NCBI RefSeq assembly: GCF_901000735.1
Contig: NC_081543.1
Coordinates: 36,328,590-36,392,589 of the forward strand
Direction: 5' to 3'
DNA length: 64,000 nt
Source: Corylus avellana
Lineage: Eukaryota; Streptophyta; Magnoliopsida; Fagales; Betulaceae
Shown here: one piece after another, positions 53,256 through 64,000 of the stretch
Layout: each line of letters begins with the position of its first letter
Numbering within the stretch: the first letter of the stretch is position 1
Notes under the pieces: generated by a model
What the model was told of the DNA's origin: nothing
Database searches by the model: none
Seen by the model: the letters and a program-made list of their open reading frames with translations, nothing else
Made by a program: the position numbers and the translations under genes

Positions 53256-55840
53256 TGTGAGTCTAAATGAGTACAGTCTCACATTAAAATATGTAAGAAA
53301 TGTGAGCGATTAATATAGTATTATTGGATTTGGACTCAAACTCATAGACCCAAGCTTTAGGTTGTGTCATGTGTGGTGTCTCAACATGCATGTTATATTA
53401 TTGTCCTCAAGAAGTAATTCAATCGATTAGAATCACGCCTCATAAAATGAAAGACACTAGTTCGAATTTCCTTCCATCTTGTGGTTATATGTCAAAAATA
53501 AATAAATAAATAAACATGATATATTATTGGTAGAGCACAGAAACATGTTGAGGAGGTCGTTTTCATATTAAATGCGAACCTTCCTATGTTCGGATCGGTG
53601 AAAACTGGAGGGGTTTTCTTAGTGGATATTAGGTGGCAATAATATTAGTATGATTATATAAACGAGCTTGTATCCCGTGCAATGCACGGATTGTTTTTAA
53701 AAATGATAGGACAGAAAAAAATAATAATAATTAGTGGACGTATAAATGACAAAAAAAGAAAAGAAAAGAAAAAAAAAAGCATTGAGAGAGAAGTTTATTT
53801 AAAATACTAATTTCCTTCTCCTCATTCAATTAATTAATTGGCTACCCAAAAAACTTTCATTAAATCATGGTTAAAAAATAAATGAATTATATCATTTATC
53901 TTTCTTCTTTACTCAAAAGCATAAACAAAAACATAAGCAATGAAATTTATAAGGTATAGGATGAAGTCCAATCAAATAGAGGTTTTTTTCTTCTTTTTTT
54001 TTTTCTTCCAACCATACTTTTGCATTATAAAGTTTTTGTCCATATACTTTTCTCAATCCAAATGCAATTCATAGGTATAGAAAGTAGTCATGTCAATTAG
54101 ATATTTTTTCTTTAGACAATTGTTCGTATATATAACGTTAAAAAAAACTATATTTAGAGTAAAAAAAATATTATAAAAGTTAAAACAAAAAATAGTGACA
54201 AAAAATGGAATCAAAAGCACATAACCACAAAAAATAAATATACTATTTACTTATTTGCTACATCATTTATCATTCTCTTTGAACACACCCCTTCAAATGC
54301 AAATTTCATAACCCAAACATTTTTTTTAAAGAAAAACACATATTTCATCAAATAAACTAATTGCAAATTAACAACAATTAAAATCGATCCTTGATATCTA
54401 TTGATTAGGGAAAGAGATCTAGAACACATGATGTGATACCTGTTATATCTTAATACAAATAAAATTCATAAATTCTGGACATCTAAAAAAAGAAAAAAAA
54501 AATACAAAGCAAAATAAACAAAAACAAATAATTTCATTTCACGTCAGGTTCAATGCTTCATTATACATTTAGTGTTTTGAAAGAGTTTATGTTCCTTTTA
54601 TGTACAACAATCAAATAAAAATTTTTTCCTTCTTTTGCTCTTAAGAAGAGAAGAAAAAAAAATTCCAAAAATGCATGAAAATCCGAGTAAGTCACACAAA
54701 ATGAACAAAAAAAAAATCCATAAAACATTCAAATAAATTAAAATATAGACATATTATATTTCAATACAAATAAAACTCATATAATTTTGAACATTTGAAA
54801 TAAATACAAAGCAAAATAAACAATTTTTTTTAATAAATATAAAATAAACAAAATCTTCATTAAAATGGATGAACAAAATCTAAAAATTATAAATAAATAA
54901 AAAAAAAAGTTTTTTTTAAAAAAGAAGTTACATTCACATGCATGGAATGCGTTGCAATATGGATTAGAATTTTATATATATTCTCGATCAGTTGTTAGAG
55001 CAGTTGTAATGGATAAATCGAAACTAAATTCAGTAGGTTAGATAACACATGATTCTTAAAGATGATATTCTAATACTTATCCTGATCATCTTAAACATAA
55101 ACCAATTAGTGAAATAAGTGATCAATTTAATTATAACATAAAAGAAACTAATTTTAGACAAAAAAAAAAATATAATATAAAAATTTAATCAACCAATAAG
55201 GACAAAAAATGGAATTCAGAGTGTAGAGCAACATATGATAAAAATAACAAATGGATTATTTATCATTCTCTATTACGTTATTTACCATTATCTTTCAACA
55301 CGATCTACAAATACAATTTCCAGGACTTAATCAAAATTAATATTAATATAACATAAATTAATTGTCTTTTTGTATTTGTTGCAGAAATATGAAAAATAGT
55401 AATATAATAGAAAATAAATTAATTTCTTTTTCTGTGTACTTTCTTGGTTTCAATTAAATTCACATGTATACAAAAAAGTCTTGTCAAATACATAATTTTT
55501 TTTCTAAACATCTTCTCAAATCTCAATATATAATAATAAATGAAACTACTTTTAGAACAGAAGTTAAAAAAATAATATAAAAGTTAGTACAAAAAATAAC
55601 ACAAAACAATAAAAAATAAAGAAACAAATGCTTTATTTATCATTCTTTTTTAAGACGGCCTGCAAATGTAAAGTAACCTACATTTAACAAACAAAATACA
55701 TCCTCATGAATCTCTATTGATTAGGGAAAGAAACTGAAAATTCGTCGAAGTTAAGGGTGAGACAGATATATTTGAGATTTCAATGCAAAACTTACATTCG
55801 AAATGTAAATATGACATTTAGTTTAAAACTTACGTTTAAT
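53256..55840. other. AT-rich intergenic repeats, no gene
   Basis: A SINE-like unit lies at 53400-53513 (B-box-like CTAGTTCGAATTTCC, A-rich tail). From 53660 a phrase CCCGTGCAATGCACGGA is followed by diverged long repeats sharing TTATCATTC and CTATTGATTAGGGAAAGA (about 54398 and 55715). No coding region is seen. Confidence 0.5.
53400..53513 (+). mobile_element. SINE-like unit
   Basis: A-box-like TTCAATCGATTAGAATCACG, CCTCATAAAATG, B-box-like CTAGTTCGAATTTCC and an (AAAT)n tail match the unit at 22460-22596 in reverse. Confidence 0.55.
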
Positions 55841-56835
55841 GAGAGGGAATTTGGTGTTTGAGTAAAAGTGTGAAACATGGTGTTTTAAACCAAATCAAAA
55901 TCCCCCTTTCTCGCTTTGAATAAATAAAAAATAAAAAATCCAAATTTTTATACGTGAAAAAGAGGGGAAGTGGTACTGGTGTTTGAGTGAAAGTGTGAAA
56001 CATGGTGTTTTAAACCAAATCCAAAACGAATTTGAAAAGAGTAATTTTCTTAATCAAATTAGCACCAGCAACTACCAAAATATACATCATAAATGAAGAA
56101 TATAATAGAAAGAAAAAAAAATTAAATTAAAAAAATCTAAATTTCTATTCATGAAAAAGAGGGGAAGTGGTGTTTGAGTAAAAGTGTGAAACATGATGTT
56201 TTAAACCAAGTCAAAAACTGACGAATTTGAAAAGATCGAGTAATTTTCTTAGTCAAATTGGCACCAACAACTACCGAAATATACATCACCAAAAAAGAAA
56301 AAGAAAAATCCAAATTTCTATACGTGGAAAAGAGGAGAAGTGGTGTTTGAGTAAAAGTGTGAAAAATAGTGTTTTAAACCAAGTCCAAAACGAATTTGAA
56401 AAGAGTAATTTTATTAATCAAATTTGCACCAACAACTACTGAAATATACATCACAAAAAAAAAAAAAAATCAAAATTTCTATACGTGAAAAATAGGGGAA
56501 GTGGCATTTGAGTAAAAGTGTGAAACATGGTGTTTTAACCCAAGTCCAAAACTGACGAATTTGAAAAGAGGAATTTTCTTAATCAAATTGGCATCAACTA
56601 CCGAAATGCACGTCACCAAAAAAGAAAAAAGAAAAATCCAAATTTCTATGCGTGAAAATGAGGGGAAGTGGTGTTGGAGCGAAAGTATAAAACATGGTGT
56701 TTTAAACCAAGTTCAAAATTGACGAATTTGAAAAGAGTAATTTTCCTAATCAAAGTGACACCAACAACTACCGAAATATACATCACAAAGAATTTTAAAA
56801 AAATAAAAATCCAAATTTATTTAAGTGAAAAAAAT
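55841..56835. repeat. Tandem array of ~160-197-bp units
   Basis: Five or six units each contain GAGGGGAAGTGGTGTTTGAG, GTGTGAAACATGGTGTTTTA, CGAATTTGAAAAGAGTAAT and CTACCGAAATATACATCAC. Unit anchors lie at about 55962, 56159, 56332, 56493 and 56660; a partial unit starts at 55841. It ends directly before the YUCCA-like relic. The small frames inside are repeat-derived. Confidence 0.88.
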
Positions 56836-56895
56836 GGGAACCTTCAAAACTCGATTGGATGAGAGCCTAACCATGATGGTTCTCCTTTTTCTTTC

Positions 56896-57446
56896 TCTCT
56901 TAATTTCTGATTGCTTTTGCTTTGCCTCTCTGTGGCAAAACCAAACGTACTATCGCCTCAAGCTAGCTTCATCTCCCCAAACAATTTTGCCAACTACCCA
57001 ACTTTCCATTCCTGAAGGAGTTTTTGGAATATCCCACAAAATATCAGTTTATCGACTACCTTGAATCCTATACGAAACACTTCAATGAAATAGTGCAGTC
57101 TACTAAGTATGCCGAAACTTTTGGTTTGTAGAGGATCCAAACCAATAGAGAAAGCAGTTCAAACAACCATGGCGATCAAGTTGAGTACATTTGCTGGTGG
57201 CTCGTGGTGGCCAACCAACAGTGAGAATGTAGAGAAAGTGGTGCCGAAGTTTGAAGGCTTCGAAGAGTTTGGTGGCGACGTCATGCATGCTTGTGACTAC
57301 AAATCCGGCGAGAGTTATAGTGGGGAGCGTGTATTAGTTGTTGGTTGTGGGAATTCGGGCATGGAGGTCCCCCTGCATCATGTAGAACATCCCGAAGCCA
57401 TCTTCTTCTCCATAGTTGTCCCCTTGAGATGCTCTATATTGGAATA
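56896..57446 (+). pseudogene. YUCCA-type flavin monooxygenase fragment, broken
   Basis: YUCCA enzymes convert indole-3-pyruvate to auxin. The fragment shows, across frames, ASLWQNQTYYRLKL, then (shifted) residues resembling the LPK-QFCQLP and [11 protein letters not shown] region. It continues with [27 protein letters not shown] and the NADPH-binding [13 protein letters not shown]. At least two frame changes occur (stops at 57062-57064 and 57129-57131). The N-terminal FAD-binding GxGxxG part is missing, and the C-terminus after GMEV is unlike the family. It is bounded on the left by the tandem array, so capture or rearrangement is likely. Confidence 0.8.
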
Positions 57447-58146
57447 ACCGCATGCCATAGACGTTTAAGAGAAGCAAAGTGAGGAGAGAGGTCTGGAAAA
57501 TAGGTTTGATTTAGATACGTGGTTTTAAAAGAGGTTTGATTTACTATTTATTGGATAAGTTATTTTTTGAAAATAATTGAAGGTACAACGTTTCACCAAA
57601 GCTTTGTTTTTGTTCAAAAAAAAAAAAAAAAAAACTAAACGTTTGTTTTACACTTAAACCTGGACAATTGTCTTCATAAAAAGACGCCACATGTCGCGAT
57701 ATTAGCCTCTCTATGTTAAAACTCCGCTTTCATATATATGATGATGATTAGATGATTAGATTAGATTAGATTAGATATATATATTAGATCAGATTAGATA
57801 TGGCAGTTAAGATTGAGAAAGTGGGTAGTTTGAAAAAAAACATGTGTTTTCATTTTAAATGGAATGACACATGTCATGATATTAGCCCATTCTACTTAAA
57901 ACTTCAAAATATTTAAACGCACAGTTTCATTTAATATAATGATTTGTCAGATAATTAGAATGCCACGTGTCAAACTCTTAGACTTTCCTGTCTAAAACTC
58001 TCCTATTATATATTATATTAGATATGTGAAATAAGAGAAATGCTTCTCCTCCTAATTTTTTTTTATTTTTTTAAAATTTGTTTTACAAATTTTGTGTCAC
58101 AGCGTAATTTATTATTTTAAAAAATGTGTCACTGATACATTATTTA

Positions 58147-58177
<31 letters not shown>

Positions 58178-59760
58178 TTTAATTTTTTTGGTAGCATCGA
58201 TCAACAAAACAACGCATGCAATTGAGTTTAGGAGAAGGGCATAATAATAAACTGACCGCTCCATTGGGTCAATTACGCTAATTTTCACGGAATTAAGATT
58301 AGGTTTATCATGTTAAAAAAAAAAAAAAAAAAAGATTAGGTTTATCATATTGCTCATTTTTATACCGTCCATTATTGGCTGTCATCAGAAAAAATAAAAA
58401 ATAAAAAAGCCACTTTAATTATAAGCTAGCATTTGCTTTGTGATGGAAGTGGGGTGGTGAAGATGATGGAGGGACCCTTTTCTAAAACACCGTTTCCTTA
58501 ACGTTCGTCAGCCACAGTATAAAAAGAAGAGAAAGAGAAGGAAAGGAGAAAAACACAACACTACTTTTTCTGTTAATCAAATTTAGGGCATACATGGGTG
58601 TCTATGTTTTGTACTAAAATAAATCAATTTGGACCCATTTTTTGACATGCGTGGTCGGCCATGATCTGATTATATATATTAAAATAAAAAATAAAAAGCA
58701 TGTTATTAGTTGAATTCAAAGGTCCAATATCACATGAAGCGGAATATCTAAAGCTCTTCCATTTGTATAATATACCCCCACTCACTTTCATTTGTTAGGT
58801 TTGCGCTTTGGAATCTTTCCTTTTTTCTATTAAATTAGTTGTCGTCCAGTACTCAAACGAGGTATATAATGATTTCATTGTTAAAAAATTAAAAATGTTA
58901 AAAAATTAAAAATAAATAAATAATGATTAAAATTGTCAAGTAAGTATTATAAAATAAAAATATAGTTCATAACATTACTGTGTTATTCTTTTATTACACC
59001 AAAACGGTTGGATTTAGAAAAGTTGATGGTCGCCCGAAATTTTGTTTAAAAATGTAATTTTAGCCTGCAAAATTATCTAGCAAAGATAATTAACGATGCT
59101 TAAACCAATATCTTTATTTTCTTTTGTAAGTTTTTAACCAATATCTTGATTATGTAGAGAAGTGCTGAAGTTTCAAGAATGGGTACACAAAACTAGACCA
59201 GTAATACGTACGAGTAATGTACCAGAACAACAAGTTCAAAGTGTTGTGATTTTAAAATGCGCAAGTTAAAAAGATAGAGATTTCAAACATGCATGTTGAA
59301 AACATAATTTTTAAAAATATAATTAAGTGTTTAGTAAAATTACAGCTTCACTTTTGAAATCGTATTACCTAAATGTAATTTGAAAACATAAATTTTTCAA
59401 ATGTTATTTTTTAAATATGTATTTTATATATATATAGACAGAGAGAGACTTTTAGCCTGCAAAATTTGAATTAATAGAATAAAGAAAGAGTGAGAGAGAG
59501 TTATTACATGATGCTATTATTTACATATCATAACTGATTATTGAAAATATTATATTGTACGTGTTATTTACAAAAGTAAACTGTAGATGAAACCTCACAG
59601 CATAGTATTCACAATTCTGCATCACACTATTTTCTAAATTTCCACCCACTATATTAAAACTGTTAATGATTACCCCACAGGAGAATGAAAGAATATCTGC
59701 ACACCTGAGGAGAAAAAAGGGAATATAATGTTAACTCAGTCAAAGCTACGTACAAACAAA
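57447..59760. other. Intergenic, segmental-duplication copy 2, no gene
   Basis: A GATTA repeat lies at about 57744-57800. About 58030-59376 is the partner of 31650-33032. About 59460-59760 parallels 52050-52330. A (TTA)n run lies near 58149-58180. Confidence 0.6.
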
Positions 59761-59860
59761 NNNNNNNNNNNNNNNNNNNNNNNNNNNNNNNNNNNNNNNN
59801 NNNNNNNNNNNNNNNNNNNNNNNNNNNNNNNNNNNNNNNNNNNNNNNNNNNNNNNNNNNN
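59761..59860. other. Assembly gap (100 N)
   Basis: A standard-length gap. Confidence 0.99.
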
Positions 59861-61770
59861 CTGATCATAAGATTATTTTCCTTCTGTTTTATATTTTTTG
59901 CTGCATTAAGTAATTCAGGTTTTGTTTAGTTTTTGGGGCTTTTGGTATAAGAAATTATTGTGGGAATATTTTATATTCTATGTTATTTCTTTCCTTGTTA
60001 GATTTAATCAATGACCTCTCTAAAATTTCTCCAAATTTTAAGTAAAAGATCTATTTTTTTTTTCTAGTTTAATTAACTAACAGCTATACAAAAGTACCAA
60101 ATGAAATAATGAACCCTCTAAATTTTACTCTATTCAATTTAAATATAATACTTCTTATATCATACTCAATACAATGTAATCCTAATTAAGTGCTTCCTCT
60201 CTCTCTCTCTCTCTCTCTCTCCTCTCTCATCTCTGCTTTCTCTCTTTATTTCAATATATTTAACATGAAGAAATGGAATTGAAAACAAACCAAAAATACA
60301 AAGTCCAAGAAATGAAAAATGATTATTTGGCGGGCGGGAAGCGTTGGTGACATCGCAATTGTGACTACCCAATCAAACAACCAAGTAGAAAGTTATAACC
60401 TTTTGAAGTTTTAGGATTTTTTTTTTATTATTATTATTATTATTTTATGCCAAACAAAAGGTTTCACGTCTCCAAATGTTAGCTTAATCAGCGGAGGATC
60501 ATGTCTCATAAAGTAGATGTTATTAGTTTGAATCCTACTTCCCTATTTTCCTTCCATTATGCCAACATGTCAAAAAAAAAAAATGCTCTATTTATTTTTA
60601 AAAGAGGGTAAAGATGTTGTCCCTCAAACGTCATTAGCCCCATTGTCGATATATAATTTTAGATTATGTTAGGATTTCGTAGTAGATTGATAATGTGGCA
60701 AGACAATGATTTTCTACGTGAAATGAGTGATTTAAAGAAAAATATGGGATAGATTACCCTAGGAATATTCCTGGGATTCTGAAAAAAGTATGAATTGAAA
60801 CTATCAAAAAAAAAAAAAAAAAGGCAAAAGAAGAAAACAAAATAGAAGAGAGACATAGCCATATTGTTTTCAAAAATAAAAAACGAAAAAGTGGAAAACA
60901 AAATAAAAGAAGAGGGACGTAAGCCATATTGTTTTTGCTTTAATTTCTTTTTATATATATATATGTTTTCGTCATTTCATCGTACAAGCATGTTTATGCT
61001 CTGTCAACTAAAGGTTGTCTTTCGATGTAGTCGGCAACCTGATGACAAAAAACAAACAATAAATAGTAAGAAATTAGTGGCTGAGAAGTGAGGAGGGCAA
61101 AACAACAAACTAGCTGAGGCCTGAGGGAGCCAACACACTCTATTCAATGAAGTCCACGTGATCTGATGTCCCAAAAGAAGAGCATAAATGTACAAATGAC
61201 CAACGGTCATGCTCAATTCACTTGTCGTCTTCTGCTTCTTGTCCCCCATTCATCATTCACTGCAACGCTTTCAACTTTTTTTGGTTTCTAGCAGATATTC
61301 CTCAACAGCTAGCAGAAGAGGAAAGATAGAGAACTGGCTAATGGCTATGGAGGTTGATATATATATAACTTATTCTACAAAGACTGAAGAATACAACGAG
61401 TTTTACGATAAAAATTTTTTGAATAGTTTTACGAACAAAACCTCAATTTTCTAAGGCAACCTCACACCGGCGGCCATTAAATATAGGTGGATTAATGGCA
61501 TGCACGTTTCAACTTCCACACCTGTCCACGTACAAGCGATCAAGTCGACCAACAAGAATAATACATTGAGTCTAAAACAAGTACAAGAGATCACATGTAA
61601 TAATTTGATTGTCAGTAAGGTAACTGTCTGAAGTTCAAAACATGCAAATTAATTAATTAATTAATTAAAAGAACTCTCTATATTAATTCTCCACTTCATC
61701 TTCATGATGAGTACTACTATAGCTTACTAGTAAATTAAAAGTAAATACAATATCCTTCAAATTCATATGA
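59861..61770. other. Intergenic DNA downstream of the gibberellin oxidase gene
   Basis: It holds a (CT)n microsatellite near 60197-60221, a SINE-like unit at 60480-60583 (TCATGTCTCATAAAGTAGA, TTAGTTTGAATCC, poly-A) and low-complexity A runs. I see no coding region. Confidence 0.5.
60480..60583 (+). mobile_element. SINE-like unit, degenerate
   Basis: Same order of boxes as 53400-53513 with more changes and an A12 tail. Confidence 0.5.
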
Positions 61771-62051
61771 TCATAAGAGAAACCTTGAGAGCCCTACTTT
61801 GTCTCCGGTAGCCTCAACATCCTTTCGCACTTGCTGTTGATACTCTCTGAAGCTGAAGTGTTTGTACACAGCCGGCAGCAACCTCTTTGTACTGCAGCAG
61901 CTTTGTATCACCGCGTCACTGGAGGGGCAGTAGAAATACGCCACAGAAAACCTTTCAACCTCTTCACTGGAAACCACTCTGTGTTTGATGCTCTTGAAGA
62001 CATCATTGCTCAACGCCTGCGTCACCGAATATGCTCTCTCTCAACATGGAT

Positions 62052-62094
<43 letters not shown>

Positions 62095-62729
62095 AATACA
62101 AACAAAGGTATGTACCAAATGATCCATCTTTACATTTAAATATTCCAACCATGCTGTCTTGTTCTTGAGACTATTCAGTATCCTGTATCATCCTATTCCT
62201 CATTGTCACATCACTTGTCCATTTTCGTGCGTCTTTCTAGCTTTATTATGAGTGGAAAAATATGACATCACTAATGTGTTTAGTGGGTTTAATTTCTCCC
62301 ATGATTTGCCCTTAGATCTTTCTTTTGAATAAAATTGTTTCCTTAATTTACTAAAAATATATAACTTAATTAAGCATGATTAATATACATAATTAAGATT
62401 ATGTTACCTGAAATAAGTCACCAATATTGATAACTAAAGCTTGTGGATTTGGTTTGACACGAAACCATTTTCCATCTTTCAACAATTGCAATCCTCCAAC
62501 GTGGTCTTGATACAAAATTGTAAGGAAACTGCTGTCGGTGTGAGGCATCAAGCCAAAGGCCTTGGAGGGAAATGGACAGGGAGGATATCTGTTCAGTCGA
62601 AGATAGCTGGTGTTTGGTGGGCAGTTCTCTTGGAAATATGTAGATTTGATGCCTAAAATCTGTGATAGAATTTCAGCTAAGCTTTGAGCCAGAGAGGCAG
62701 CTACTGCCACGAATGCTTCAATGGTTGAT
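61771..62729 (-). CDS. Gibberellin 2-oxidase-like dioxygenase, last two exons
   Basis: A 2-oxoglutarate/Fe(II) dioxygenase that would inactivate gibberellins by 2-beta-hydroxylation. Exon 62729-62408 encodes STIEAFVAVAASLAQSL, then YLRLNRYPPCPFPSKAFG, LMPHTDSSFLTILYQD (first iron His and Asp, HTD) and GGLQLLKDGKWF, NIGDLFQ. A 392-bp GT-AG intron with a TA microsatellite follows. Exon 62016-61771 encodes ALSNDVFKSIKHRVVSS (second iron His), ERFSVAYFYCPS (the Arg-x-Ser 2-oxoglutarate clamp) and FSFREYQQQVRKDVE, ending in TGA. The wording resembles the C20-gibberellin GA2ox group. The N-terminal exon is not visible in the 1.27 kb to the window end; it may lie beyond or be lost. Confidence 0.88.
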
Positions 62730-64000
62730 CTGAACAAAAAAGGAAAATAAGAAAATATAGTGAGACAAAGATTTTTTTTTTCTTTTTTCTTTTTAATCGT
62801 AATATTGAAGAAATAGATCCTTACACTAAGTATATTGAATTAATGATGCTAGCTGGACAGATAATATTAGTGCAAGAATCGGCAAATGTTGAGTTGTCAT
62901 ATCCTGAATTAATAGCGACAAATATTTTAATAATGATGAGCACAATAATTGCAAGAATTGGCAGAATTACGCACAATTAGGTCAATGTTGTACAATGTGC
63001 AGTAAATTGTACATAACTTTGGTAAGTATTAGAATCGCATATAAGACCATAATCTGAAATGTTCTTTTCCGGTGTGCACTATTTTTAGCAGAATCCTTAT
63101 TTTAATTTGCCGTTTGATTTTATGTATAATTCAGTTTTCCTCAATTATTTAAGCCCGACTTGTGGGCTTAGTTCAGTACTTCGATTTCAGAATAATATTT
63201 CAGTAGAGTAATCCTTTGTTTCCTTAGAGCAGCTAGGGCTTTTCTCTACCCTATTAGTTGTTTTTCTCCTTTCTGAATTCCCTAACATGACTTCAATTCA
63301 TAGTTTCAGGCTACTAGCCTACGCTATCCACCGCCACCTCACTTGGCCATCGATTGACCACTATCTGCGATCACTATCTTGTCTTTTTTCCAATGAAGTA
63401 AATCGAATGAAATTCCCCTTGTAGTTCTCTTTAACTCACTCTCTTTGCTCACCCAGCCGGGCCAGCCTCATAGCATTGAAGCTGCAAATTTAAGTTCTCT
63501 CACTTTCTGTTCACACCCCCAAAAAATCACTGGTGGAGCCAGGGGGCATATGCGCCCTCTCAACCCCAATTTTTTTTTTTTTTTTTTTTCATATGGGAAA
63601 TGGGACAAGGAAATTATACCTTAATAGTTGAGTTGAGTTTAGCATGTTAACAATCGATGCATATTACATATATATATATAAAAAAATAAAACCTAAACTC
63701 ATAAATTAACTATGTTGCGATTTGGTGATTTCAAATTTGTGATTTGCAAATTCAATCAGCCAAATTTCTCTTCTTCAAGCCATTAAACAATTCAAATGAA
63801 GTGTTAAATTATTTTTTCTGAGAGGTACGTAATCAATTTTTTACACTAATTTATTATTAAATAACAAAATGTCTATTTACACTTTTATATTTAAATTGGT
63901 CAATATAGATTAATTGTTTATGAATATAAAGAGCAAAAATAAATTATAATTTACATTTATATGTTTTAAACAATAATTAATTATTTATTTATTTATTTTG
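62730..64000. other. Upstream intron or intergenic DNA of the gibberellin oxidase gene
   Basis: It is AT-rich. Around 63100-63300 an LTR-like stretch (TCAATTATTTAAGCCCGAC, TTTCAGTAGAGTAATCC) and near 63525-63580 a phrase TGGTGGAGCCAGGGGGCATA with a T-run suggest transposon debris. No exon is recognised. Confidence 0.4.

Noticed and set aside
55841..56835. Possible small proteins in the tandem array
   Set aside because: The short frames follow the repeat period, change from unit to unit and lack conservation of reading frame.

Overview
The window is nuclear DNA from a eudicot, most likely a woody species. Support comes from intron-bearing fragments of plant-specific genes, plant LTR retrotransposons, a CACTA DNA transposon and tRNA-derived SINEs. 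A placement near Fagales is only an impression and rests on no diagnostic marker. Six runs of N mark scaffold gaps.

The backbone is a tandem cluster of CC-NBS-LRR (CNL) immune receptors of the RPS2/RPS5-like type, all on the + strand. It holds one gene cut by the window start (1-2271), a frameshifted copy (27183-30200), two intact 980-residue genes (44168-47110 and 48219-51161) and one CC-only gene (51613-52053). Relics lie between them: LRR pieces at 4052-4802, 6986-7144 plus 18727-18880, and 53079-53255, and a CC piece at 33035-33130 plus 36637-36785. A promoter, leader-exon and intron-start module is repeated through the cluster, consistent with growth by unequal exchange. Several intergenic blocks are also duplicated (24713-26622 with 36934-38762; 31650-33032 with 58030-59376; 2290-2880 with 40450-41100).

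Region 7145-18721 is a Russian-doll insertion. An LTR retrotransposon (minus orientation, target duplication ATGTG) split an LRR relic. A 7.4-kb CACTA element (9017-16425, target duplication TAA) then entered the retrotransposon. The CACTA carries minus-strand exons of two host genes: an HflX-type GTPase 5' end joined, phase-compatibly, to six exons of allantoinase. It also carries a 62-bp minisatellite with a 360-bp higher-order duplication, and long subterminal arrays of a GCGGCGAC palindrome.

A second small retrotransposon derivative (19456-21850, TSD CTCTC) encodes a gag/protease-like remnant. A third insertion (33131-36631, TSD CAAAC) is an almost perfect 1.65-kb inverted repeat built from four retroelement LTRs, sitting in a CC-domain relic. 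It could fold into a long hairpin RNA.

The right quarter leaves the CNL cluster. It holds AT-rich repeats, a roughly 170-bp tandem array (55841-56835), a broken YUCCA-type flavin monooxygenase (56896-57446), and on the minus strand the last two exons of a gibberellin 2-oxidase-like gene (61771-62729) whose first exon I could not find before the window ends.
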